Shown here piece after piece: positions 1 through 6,188 of a stretch of DNA of 10,759 nucleotides. Numbering within the stretch: position 1 is the stretch's first letter; each line of letters starts with the position of its first letter. Both the position numbers and the translations under genes were made by a program. The stretch lies in contig JAPKCE010000038.1 in NCBI GenBank assembly GCA_028823075.1, positions 1-10,759 on the forward strand, given 5' to 3'. The notes beneath the pieces were generated by a model that was given only the letters and a program-made list of their open reading frames with translations, had not been told where the DNA came from and did no database searches. Source of the stretch: Myxococcota bacterium (GTDB lineage Bacteria > Myxococcota > UBA4151).

Positions 1-899
1 CCGAGCCGCTGCTCGGTCGGTAGGCGAATCAAAATGACGATGGTCGCCAGGGTCAAAAGCCCCATCCAATCATCGACGCTACCGCTCCAGTTATTGGTCA
101 GAAAGTCGGGCAGACGCTTTAAACGGGTAACCGGGTCGTGAAAGATAAGCGCTGGACCCGAGGTGACTTCGCCTCGGCTATGGGTTCCGGCCAGCCGCGA
201 GATGACCCAGGGCAGGCCCAGCGCCACCGGCGCTATTAGAGGAAGGGCGACTCGTTTCAGGCGTCGGCTCAAGGGTTTGGGTTGCGGACGCAACAACAGA
301 TAAGCGACCAAGAGCGCAAAAAACACAGCCAGTTGAGCATGCGCCAGGAACAAGCAGCAACTCCAAAGCGCCAGGCCTCGACGCTTAGCAACCCCTCGGT
401 GGACGTCGATAAAAGAAGCTAGCGCCATGAACAGCACGGGAATGCCCAGGCAATAACTGATCCAGCCGTACATGAGATTGTGATTGAAAAACAGCGGCAG
501 CACCAGCAGGCCCCAGCGCGGGTCACGGCCCAGGCTGCGCATCAGCCGGCCGAGTGCGAGGCTCGTCGCGACCATGCCGGCTAGCGCCACAAGTTGCACT
601 GCGGCCGTCCAACTAAGGACCCGAGCGGCCAACCAAACCGAGCCGTAAAACAACCAATACGGAACGGGCATAAGTTGTATTTGGTAATGCTCAGCAGCCA
701 CTGACCCGGCGACCAGGGCGTGGTCGAGAAGGCTGATTAGCGCCAAATGGTCCGGTAGGTCGCGCCAAGGGAGTAAGGGTCCGGCCAAAATTGCCGCCGA
801 AAGACTCGTTGAAACGACGATAAAGACAAGAAAATACAAAGTGCTACAGTAGGGCAGGATATTCCCAGCATGCTGGGGCTTTTGTTTTGGGGGCTTCAT
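1..899 (-). CDS. Polytopic membrane protein, GT-C-transferase-like (partial, C-terminus off the left edge)
   Basis: An uninterrupted minus-strand frame runs from an ATG at 899 to the left edge, giving 299 codons with no stop. The protein has about six to eight hydrophobic segments, near residues 20-40, 80-95, 98-117, 130-165, 177-203, 215-236 and 277-293. After the first membrane segment comes an acidic loop, WRDLPDHL (residues 45-52). A DxPxH-type first loop of this kind is common in bacterial GT-C-like glycosyl or mannosyl transferases, where an acidic residue is catalytic. I infer a role in envelope glycosylation or an uncharacterised membrane function, and cannot name a substrate. No convincing Shine-Dalgarno precedes 899. 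Another in-frame ATG lies at 926, adding nine residues, so the start is uncertain. The gene is divergent from the cyclase gene, with about 50 nt between the preferred starts. The coding frame is sound; the family is tentative. Confidence 0.7.
   Translation of the reverse strand, partial: MKPPKQKPQHAGNILPYCSTLYFLVFIVVSTSLSAAILAGPLLPWRDLPDHLALISLLDHALVAGSVAAEHYQIQLMPVPYWLFYGSVWLAARVLSWTAAVQLVALAGMVATSLALGRLMRSLGRDPRWGLLVLPLFFNHNLMYGWISYCLGIPVLFMALASFIDVHRGVAKRRGLALWSCCLFLAHAQLAVFFALLVAYLLLRPQPKPLSRRLKRVALPLIAPVALGLPWVISRLAGTHSRGEVTSGPALIFHDPVTRLKRLPDFLTNNWSGSVDDWMGLLTLATIVILIRLPTEQRL
842..850 (+). promoter_or_regulatory. Possible extended -10 promoter element for the cyclase operon
   Basis: TGCTACAGT matches the extended -10 pattern TGnTAnAAT at most positions and lies about 100 nt before the preferred cyclase start at 951. 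It sits inside the first codons of the divergent membrane protein gene, as expected if the 50-nt gap is too small to hold promoters. No good -35 box is found 17 nt upstream. This is a weak candidate only. Confidence 0.2.
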
Positions 900-950
900 A
901 GGGGAAGACTGGCACGCCTGGCGCATGCAAACAAAGGATTGACCCGTCTC

Positions 951-2735
951 ATGGAAAAAATAGCCCCTCTGATCTGGTGCCGTAAAGAACTTCTCGGCAT
1001 TAGCCCAACAGCCGCGTACCGCGCCTTTGCCGACACCGACCGATTTAACCGCCTGCGCGGCGCTGATCCCTTGGTGATCGAAGAGCGTTCTTTGCCGAGT
1101 GGTCAAGTCGAGCGCCGCATCCGCGTCGGCGCCGGCAACGAGTATGTAGAAGAGCCGTTTGATTGGGAGGAGGGGCAGAGTTACTCGGTGTTGCGGCGCT
1201 ACGACGAGGGCATGTTAGCAGCGTACCGCTGGAGCGTTAGCTTTGAGGAGTCGCCAGGTGGGACGCTCGTCCATGTCGAGGCGCTCTTGTATCCGCGCAA
1301 AGCCTGGATGCGCATTTTACTTTGGGCATATACTCGCTTCGTTTTGCAGCGCGAGGTCATCGTGTTGTTTCGCGCCGTGCGCGCTGCTTTGGTGAGCAAA
1401 GGCAAAGACGACTTCGTTCTACCGGTTCCTGAGATCGAGCGCAGTCGGGTGAACGAGGCCAGGTTGGCGGCAGCCCACAAGACTTTGATCGACGATCAGG
1501 TTTCAGAGCCGGTGGTTGAAACCTTGCTCAATCTGCTGCGCGAAGAGACTGATCTGGAGCTTTTGCATCTTAGACCTTTGGTTCTAGCTCAGCGTTTGGA
1601 GCTTGACCGTGAACAGTCGGTGGCTGCCTTTCTCCACGGAACCCGGCGCGGTATTTTTGAATTGCGCTGGAGCCTTCTCTGCCCCTTATGTCGCGGCGCA
1701 AAGGGCGAAGAAGAGGATTTGAGTCGGATCAAGCTCGAAGGTCATTGCGACAGCTGCAACATTAATTTCGACGCCGATTTTGAGCGCTCCGTACAGGTCA
1801 CTTTTCGCCCGTCGCCGGCGCTGCGGCCTCTTGCTGCAAACTACTTTTGTGTGGGCGGACCGCAGCGAACCCCTCATATCCGTGCCCAGCGCCGCATTGA
1901 AGCCGGCGGCGAAGCTCGGCTATGCGAGTTGTGGCCAGTCGACTTGAATGAGCCGTCTTTACGCTGTCCTGAGCGCAAGCTGAAATTGCTGATTAGCGGC
2001 CCCGGACGCTACCGATTTGATGGCGAATCCTTCGTGCGTACCGGCGACCATGTTGGTTTGACGATAGAAAATACCAGCGATCAAACGCTGCATTTTCTCG
2101 TTGAAGACCTACAATACCCCAATGATATTTTGACGGCTTCCATGGTGATACAGAACGACATTTTCCGAGACCTGTTTTCATCCCAGACACTGTCTCCTGA
2201 TGCCGTCCTGGTGCTGCGTCCCCTGGCATTTTTGTTTACCGACTTAACGGGCAGTACGGCCATGTACGAAGTCGATGGCGACGCCGCGAGCTTCGCCAAG
2301 GTCAAAGCACACTTTGACATTTTATTGGCCGTTCTCGCGGAACATAACGGAAGCTTGGTCAAGACCATCGGTGATGCGGTGATGGCGACTTTTGACGACC
2401 CTGCTGACGGTATGCGCTGCGCCATCGCCATGCAGCAGCGCATGAAGGCCGAGTCCGATCTCGTGATCAAGATCGGGCTCCATTATGGCCGTGCCATGGC
2501 AGTAACGTTGAACGATCGGCTCGATTACTTTGGCGGCACTGTGAACCGTTCGGCGCGCCTCGAGGGCCAGAGCCGAAGCGGCGACATCGTTTGTAGCAAG
2601 GCCGTCTACGAGGACCCGGCCGTCGCGGAGTTGCTCGCAAAAAGCGCTTTTGACCTGAGCCATGAAGAGGCGCAGGTGAAGGGCGTCGAGGAGCCGATGA
2701 AGGTGCTTCGAATTCAGGTGGTTTGTTATGAATGA
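951..2735 (+). CDS. Class III adenylate/guanylate cyclase with SRPBCC-like and DUF5939-type N-terminal regions
   Basis: This protein probably makes cAMP from ATP in the cytosol; no membrane segment is evident. I chose ATG 951 (594 residues) because AAAGGA lies upstream at 933-938 and family-like sequence begins there. The frame is open back to ATG 870, but that extension overlaps the divergent gene. Residues about 15-150 look like an SRPBCC/START-type fold. Residues about 190-420 resemble DUF5939, with a CxxC...CxxC zinc-ribbon pair at 244, 247, 266 and 269. Residues about 425-590 are the catalytic domain. All canonical residues are visible: metal-binding D431 (FTDLTGST) and D475 (KTIGDAVMA), adenine-selecting K471 and D525 (LDYFGG), and N532 and R536 (VNRSAR). 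K plus D argues for ATP over GTP. The stop overlaps the slyX start by 8 nt. The N-terminal part may sense a ligand, but that is inference. Confidence 0.9.
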   Translation: MEKIAPLIWCRKELLGISPTAAYRAFADTDRFNRLRGADPLVIEERSLPSGQVERRIRVGAGNEYVEEPFDWEEGQSYSVLRRYDEGMLAAYRWSVSFEESPGGTLVHVEALLYPRKAWMRILLWAYTRFVLQREVIVLFRAVRAALVSKGKDDFVLPVPEIERSRVNEARLAAAHKTLIDDQVSEPVVETLLNLLREETDLELLHLRPLVLAQRLELDREQSVAAFLHGTRRGIFELRWSLLCPLCRGAKGEEEDLSRIKLEGHCDSCNINFDADFERSVQVTFRPSPALRPLAANYFCVGGPQRTPHIRAQRRIEAGGEARLCELWPVDLNEPSLRCPERKLKLLISGPGRYRFDGESFVRTGDHVGLTIENTSDQTLHFLVEDLQYPNDILTASMVIQNDIFRDLFSSQTLSPDAVLVLRPLAFLFTDLTGSTAMYEVDGDAASFAKVKAHFDILLAVLAEHNGSLVKTIGDAVMATFDDPADGMRCAIAMQQRMKAESDLVIKIGLHYGRAMAVTLNDRLDYFGGTVNRSARLEGQSRSGDIVCSKAVYEDPAVAELLAKSAFDLSHEEAQVKGVEEPMKVLRIQVVCYE

Positions 2736-2910
2736 TCGATTGCTAAAGCTCGAAGAACGCTTGGCCGAACTCCAAGACCTGATCGACACCCTCAACGAAG
2801 TGGTCACCAAGCAGGCGGATCAGATCGATTTCCTGCGCCAAGCTCACCTTGAGCGCGGTGGCGATGAGCAGCCTATCGGCCCGGCTTTAGACCCTCCTCC
2901 TCATTACTGA
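2728..2910 (+). CDS. slyX: SlyX family protein
   Basis: A 60-residue protein that is almost entirely one amphipathic helix. Residues 1-40 show leucine and isoleucine heptad spacing (LEERLAELQDLIDTLN), typical of a short coiled coil. It ends in the PPHY motif that marks SlyX. Enterobacterial SlyX is slightly longer (about 70 residues) and its biochemical function is unknown. AGGTGG at 2716-2721 sits 6 nt before the ATG, inside the end of the cyclase gene. The two genes overlap by 8 nt (2728-2735), so translation is probably coupled. The shared motif and length make the family assignment firm. Any role beside the cyclase, such as an oligomerisation partner, is unproven. Confidence 0.85.
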   Translation: MNDRLLKLEERLAELQDLIDTLNEVVTKQADQIDFLRQAHLERGGDEQPIGPALDPPPHY

Positions 2911-2921
2911 TTTGACCGCCG

Positions 2922-2962
2922 CCTCGCTTCGAGCAAGGAAGCTCCGACTACGCAGCGAGGGG
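2922..2962 (+). promoter_or_regulatory. Inverted repeat that would sequester the ribosome binding site of the next gene
   Basis: CCTCGCT (2922-2928) and AGCGAGG (2954-2960) are perfect 7-bp complements. The downstream arm contains the Shine-Dalgarno GAGGGG (2957-2962), which lies 7 nt before the ATG at 2970. Smaller stems are possible inside the loop, for example GCTTC (2926-2930) with GAAGC (2938-2942), and would compete with the outer stem. The RBS is clear; a regulatory switch is inference. Confidence 0.4.
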
Positions 2963-2969
2963 TTTGGAA

Positions 2970-4025
2970 ATGGCACATAAAATTGCAGTGATCGGTGGCG
3001 ATGGTATCGGCCCGGAAGTTACCGAACAGGCCCAGCGGGTCGCTGGCGCAGCAGCCAAGCGCGCCGGGCTTGATTTGAGCTTTAACAGCTTTCCCTACAG
3101 CGCCGATTATTATTTGGAGCATGGCGTCGGTATTGAGCCAGGACGCTTCGCCGACTTTCGAGCCAATTACGGGGCTATTTTGTTCGGCGCGGTGGGCGAT
3201 AAAAGGGTGCCGGATATGGCGCATGGTCGCCAGTTGTTGCTCGGCGCTCGGTTTGAGCTCGATCTGTATATTAACTTGCGCCCGATCAAGCTCTTCACCC
3301 CCGACCTTTGTCCGCTTAAAGGTAAAGGTCCGGACGACGTGAACATGGTTATTTTCCGCGAGAATACCGAAGGTTTGTACGTGGGTGTTGGCGGTCAAGT
3401 GCGTCGGGGTACTGACGATGAAATCGCTATGCAAACGGCTGTTTATACTCGCCGTGGCACCGAGCGAATTATCCGCGCAGCTTTTGAGTATGCGGTGAAA
3501 AACGAGCGAAAGTCCGTGTGCATGAGCGATAAAGCGAACGCCATGCGCGACGGTCACGAACTCTGGCAGCGAACTTTTAAGGAAGTGGCTGCCGAATATC
3601 CGCAAATCGAAGCTTTCCATCTTTATGTCGATGTTGCGGCCATGGAGATGGTGCAGAACCCCGAGCGTTTCGACGTGCTGGTCACCGAAAATCTTTTTGG
3701 CGATATTCTCAGCGATTTAGGTGCGGGTCTGCAGGGTGGTTTAGGAACCGCAGCTTCGGGCAACATCCACCCGGGGCGTTGTTCGCTGTTTGAACCCGTC
3801 CATGGGTCGGCACCGGACATCGCTGGAACCGGCAAGGCCAATCCGATGGCGGCGGTGCTTAGCGCGGCGATGATGCTCGACCATCTGGGCAGTCCCGAGG
3901 CGGCTCTGCGCGTTGAAAACGCAGTGATAGCGCAGATCGCCGCCGGCGATGTGACAGTCGACTTGGGCGGCAACTTAAATTGCGTCGAGGTCGGCGAGCG
4001 CTTGTTGGCGCGGGTTCTGGCTTAG
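2970..4025 (+). CDS. 3-isopropylmalate dehydrogenase-like NAD-dependent beta-decarboxylating dehydrogenase (LeuB/Icd family)
   Basis: 351 residues from ATG 2970, chosen because GAGGGG lies 7 nt upstream; a TTG at 2964 would add two residues. The family oxidatively decarboxylates 2-hydroxyacids such as 3-isopropylmalate (leucine synthesis) or isocitrate. Family marks are GGDGIGPEV at residues 9-17; substrate-binding R94, R104 and R130; Y137 in RENTEGLY; K188 in SDKANAM; metal-binding D221, D245 and D249 (LFGDILSD); and HGSAPDIAG at 278-286. D283-I284 at the cofactor site indicate NAD rather than NADP. By eye, L90, L91 and R94 fall where the Thermus enzyme binds isopropylmalate, but residue 87 is Arg rather than Glu. 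This favours isopropylmalate over isocitrate without settling it. No leuA, leuC or leuD lies in the window, so another malate-like substrate remains possible. The GNAT gene follows after 4 nt. Confidence 0.85.
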   Translation: MAHKIAVIGGDGIGPEVTEQAQRVAGAAAKRAGLDLSFNSFPYSADYYLEHGVGIEPGRFADFRANYGAILFGAVGDKRVPDMAHGRQLLLGARFELDLYINLRPIKLFTPDLCPLKGKGPDDVNMVIFRENTEGLYVGVGGQVRRGTDDEIAMQTAVYTRRGTERIIRAAFEYAVKNERKSVCMSDKANAMRDGHELWQRTFKEVAAEYPQIEAFHLYVDVAAMEMVQNPERFDVLVTENLFGDILSDLGAGLQGGLGTAASGNIHPGRCSLFEPVHGSAPDIAGTGKANPMAAVLSAAMMLDHLGSPEAALRVENAVIAQIAAGDVTVDLGGNLNCVEVGERLLARVLA

Positions 4026-4029
4026 CGCT

Positions 4030-4587
4030 ATGCGACCGATCGAAGCTACTGCGCTGAAAACCAAGGGCGTGCTCGCTGAGCATGGCGGCATGCGCGCTGC
4101 TCGGCTTGCAGACCTGCCGCGTCTCACGGCCATCTACAACCAAGCCGTGCCTGAGCGCAGCGCTACTGCCGATACGAAAATTCGTAGCGCCGAGGAGCGC
4201 CGCTCCTGGTTCGACGACTACCCCTGGGCGGAAGGCTGCCCATTGTTGGTGCTCGAAGAGCAGGAAAGGGTCGTCGGCTATGCCGGCGCTGCTCTGTTTC
4301 GTCCCGGGAAGCAGGGCTATGAAGGCTGTCTCGAGGTCACGCTTTACGTCGATTCCTCGGCGCGTGGGCGGGGTCTCGGGCGCCGTTTGTTAGCGGCCTT
4401 GATCGATGCCGCAAAGGCTCTTAACAACCGCGTCCTGGTGTCCTTGGTCTTCGCCGATAACAGTCACAGTAACGGCCTTTTCGCCCACCATGGTTTTAGC
4501 CTCTGCGGTAACCTCACCGATGCTATTTTATTCCCCGAGCCTGGCGCTACACCGCGCGATGTTTGCCTGTGGATGCGTAGTTTATAA
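4030..4587 (+). CDS. GNAT family N-acetyltransferase, phosphinothricin/methionine sulfoximine acetyltransferase-like
   Basis: A cytosolic acetyl-CoA-dependent N-acetyltransferase. The acetyl-CoA pyrophosphate loop is RGRGLGRR at residues 112-119, after the beta strand VTLYV at 103-107. The order DLPRLTAIYNQAV near the N-terminus, then a WF motif, a PLLVLEE strand, a YAGAALFR strand and the C-terminal HHGF segment match the Pat/Bar-type branch, which acetylates amino-acid analogues. Family alignment suggests the protein starts at M21 (ATG 4090, 165 residues), because homologues usually begin just before the R-A-x-x-x-D-L-P stretch. The ATG at 4030 is kept because it lies 4 nt after the previous stop. 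Neither start has a strong Shine-Dalgarno. The EamA transporter gene begins at the very next base after the stop. The true substrate cannot be read from sequence. Confidence 0.82.
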   Translation: MRPIEATALKTKGVLAEHGGMRAARLADLPRLTAIYNQAVPERSATADTKIRSAEERRSWFDDYPWAEGCPLLVLEEQERVVGYAGAALFRPGKQGYEGCLEVTLYVDSSARGRGLGRRLLAALIDAAKALNNRVLVSLVFADNSHSNGLFAHHGFSLCGNLTDAILFPEPGATPRDVCLWMRSL

Positions 4588-5526
4588 ATGCTACTCGCGA
4601 TATTATGTAGTTTGGCTTGGGTCGCGCAGGACCTACTTCGCAAAGCTCTGGTACAGCATCATAAAGACCCGGTGACCATCGCTGCCATGGCGCCGCTCGG
4701 AGCCTCCATCGGCTGCACTTTGTACGTCTGGATTCAAGGCTACGCGCTGCCCGCCCCGCCCGCCGATGGCTGGGGGCTTTTCGCCCTTCTCTGCGTCGCT
4801 AACTTGGCTGGCAATTACCTCTTTATTCGCGCGCTTTTCCTGGGTGAAATTAGTGCGGTGTTACCCGTTTTCTGTCTCAGCCCAGTGGTCGGTGCGCTCG
4901 GTGCGTACGTGCTGATGGGCGAAGCGCTCAGCGTGCCTGGAATGGTCGGAGTTTGCCTGGTGATCGCCGGTACCATCGCTATCGTCAGCGGTGATAAAGC
5001 GAGCAGCCGAGCGGGCGTCGGAAGCATGCTCGGAGCGGTCGTTTGCTGGGGTATGGCTCCGGCGCTCGACAAGACCATTATCAACAGCGGCTGGTCGCTG
5101 TGGACCTATATGTTAATGGCGCTTTGGGCGGTGACCATACCGCTGATGATCGAGCGTTTGATCCGCGCCCCGAAGGTTCTATTCTCTACCATCAAGGCGA
5201 GCCCTTGGTTGATGCTCGCTCTTGTGCCCGTCGGCGCCACAGCTTTGGGGCTGCAACTGTTAGCCGTGTTGCAGATCGAGGTAGGCTTGCTCGAAGCGAT
5301 AAAGCGCGCCGGGGTTGTGCTCAGTGTGGCTCTCGCTGCGCGACTTTTCGGCGAGAAAGCAGCGTTCGAGCGGCTGCCCTTTATGCTGCTCGTCGTCGGG
5401 GGTATTTTCTTGCTGGCCCAGCGCCAATGCAGCCCGCAATACCTAGTACTTTTCGTCGCCGTTACGCTGGCCCTGGTCGGCGCCACGCGATCTGTTCTAA
5501 AGCGTTTTAGACCGCTAGCGAATTAG
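4588..5526 (+). CDS. EamA/DMT-superfamily transporter
   Basis: A 312-residue inner-membrane protein with about ten hydrophobic segments in two EamA-type halves (roughly residues 1-135 and 140-285). Typical EamA signatures end each half: a helix with the small-residue run VGALGAYVLMGEALS, then a Val/Ile/Gly-rich helix, and in the second half the equivalent run ending RLFGEKAAFERL. Such proteins export metabolites, amino acids or drugs, usually by proton antiport. The ATG follows the GNAT stop codon with no intervening base and no visible Shine-Dalgarno, so translation probably depends on reinitiation after the GNAT gene. The pairing suggests modification and export of one class of small molecule, but this is inference. 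An extra C-terminal hydrophobic stretch (about 285-305) precedes a basic tail. Confidence 0.85.
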   Translation: MLLAILCSLAWVAQDLLRKALVQHHKDPVTIAAMAPLGASIGCTLYVWIQGYALPAPPADGWGLFALLCVANLAGNYLFIRALFLGEISAVLPVFCLSPVVGALGAYVLMGEALSVPGMVGVCLVIAGTIAIVSGDKASSRAGVGSMLGAVVCWGMAPALDKTIINSGWSLWTYMLMALWAVTIPLMIERLIRAPKVLFSTIKASPWLMLALVPVGATALGLQLLAVLQIEVGLLEAIKRAGVVLSVALAARLFGEKAAFERLPFMLLVVGGIFLLAQRQCSPQYLVLFVAVTLALVGATRSVLKRFRPLAN

Positions 5527-5529
5527 GAG
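5525..5529 (+). promoter_or_regulatory. Ribosome binding site that decides a TTG start
   Basis: AGGAG overlaps the stop codon of the EamA gene and sits 6 nt before the TTG at 5536. The reading frame has no ATG or GTG before its P-loop, so this RBS supports TTG as the true start of the deoxynucleoside kinase. Confidence 0.7.
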
Positions 5530-5535
5530 TCTAAC

Positions 5536-6177
5536 TTGGCGCCCATAGGCGATTATAAAAACCCGTATTTGGCGGTGGCCGGAAACATCGGTTGCGGCAA
5601 ATCCACCTTGGTCGAGGTGCTCGGTGAACATTACGGCGTACGCCCCCTCTATGAGCCTAATGAGGCGAATCCGTACCTCAAGGATTTTTATGCCGATATG
5701 CGCGCCCATGCCTTTAAAAGTCAGATGTGGTTTTTGGCACAAAAGTTCCGCATGCACCAAAGTCTTGATCGCATGAATGAGGCTGTAATTCAGGACAGGA
5801 CGGTCTGGGAAGACGCCGAAATTTTCGCTGCAGGCCTGCATCGAAGCCGCTTTATCAGCAATCGAGACTGGGCGCTCTACGATGAGTTTTATGCGGGTAT
5901 TCAAGAAGCTATTCGGCCGCCCGATGTGCTGTTTTATCTGCACGCTCCGGTGCGCGTCATTCGCCAGCGTATTCGCCAGCGCGGGCGGCCTGAAGAGCAA
6001 CAGATATCGCCGCGTTACCTACGCCAACTCAACCAGCGTTATGAAAATTTCATCGACGGCTGGAAGAGCTGTCCGGTCAAGGTGATCGACACCACAAAAC
6101 TGCGTTACCTGGACGATCTCTGGGATCGCCAAATGATGCTCGAAATGGTCGGCGATTATCTGCAGCCCAAAGAGTAA
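5536..6177 (+). CDS. Deoxynucleoside kinase (dNK; dAdo/dGuo kinase-like)
   Basis: 213 residues from a TTG start with AGGAG 6 nt upstream. It transfers the ATP gamma-phosphate to the 5'-hydroxyl of a deoxynucleoside, the first step of dNTP salvage. The P-loop is GNIGCGKST (residues 16-24). E40 lies in the EP...NPYL..FY stretch, where the family has its general base. The DRS-type motif reads QDRTVWEDAEIFA with D87-R88, as in bacterial dAdo/dGuo kinases. An Arg-rich LID (RIRQRGRPEE, about 143-152) closes over ATP. Length matches the family (about 200-230). The neighbouring 5'-nucleotidase catalyses the opposing dephosphorylation of purine monophosphates, so the pair could set a purine (deoxy)nucleotide balance. 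Which deoxynucleoside is preferred cannot be read by eye. Confidence 0.9.
   Translation: MAPIGDYKNPYLAVAGNIGCGKSTLVEVLGEHYGVRPLYEPNEANPYLKDFYADMRAHAFKSQMWFLAQKFRMHQSLDRMNEAVIQDRTVWEDAEIFAAGLHRSRFISNRDWALYDEFYAGIQEAIRPPDVLFYLHAPVRVIRQRIRQRGRPEEQQISPRYLRQLNQRYENFIDGWKSCPVKVIDTTKLRYLDDLWDRQMMLEMVGDYLQPKE
5959..5982 (+). repeat. 12-nt tandem duplication (one mismatch) in the kinase LID
   Basis: ATTCGCCAGCGT (5959-5970) is followed directly by ATTCGCCAGCGC (5971-5982). In frame this encodes IRQR twice, within the Arg-rich LID of the deoxynucleoside kinase. An Arg-rich LID is normal for the family, so the repeat may reflect codon constraint as much as duplication. Confidence 0.6.
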
Positions 6178-6181
6178 GGAA
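6176..6181 (+). promoter_or_regulatory. Ribosome binding site that decides a TTG start
   Basis: AAGGAA overlaps the kinase stop codon (6175-6177) and lies 7 nt before TTG 6189. No ATG or GTG occurs in this frame before the essential HAD motif I (D33-x-D35), so the TTG is the likely start of the 5'-nucleotidase. Confidence 0.65.
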
Positions 6182-6188
6182 CCCTAAT

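Noticed and set aside
178..366. A small minus-strand frame inside the left-edge membrane protein gene
   Set aside because: It is out of frame with the 299-codon membrane protein, which has coherent hydrophobic segments along its whole length.
870..950. A longer N-terminus for the cyclase from ATG 870
   Set aside because: It lacks a clear ribosome binding site, adds 27 residues with no family likeness and overlaps the opposite-strand membrane protein start. ATG 951 has an upstream AAAGGA.
2322..2810. A minus-strand open frame of 162 codons across the cyclase catalytic domain and slyX
   Set aside because: It lies opposite strongly conserved catalytic motifs and has low-information composition; it is a shadow frame.
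2904..3620. A 238-codon minus-strand open frame opposite the isopropylmalate dehydrogenase-like gene
   Set aside because: It is antisense to a gene with all family motifs, and its translation resembles no domain. Long antisense frames are common in this codon-biased DNA.
5515..6000. A minus-strand open frame of 161 codons opposite the deoxynucleoside kinase
   Set aside because: The plus strand encodes the P-loop, DRT and LID motifs here; the opposite frame has no recognisable features.
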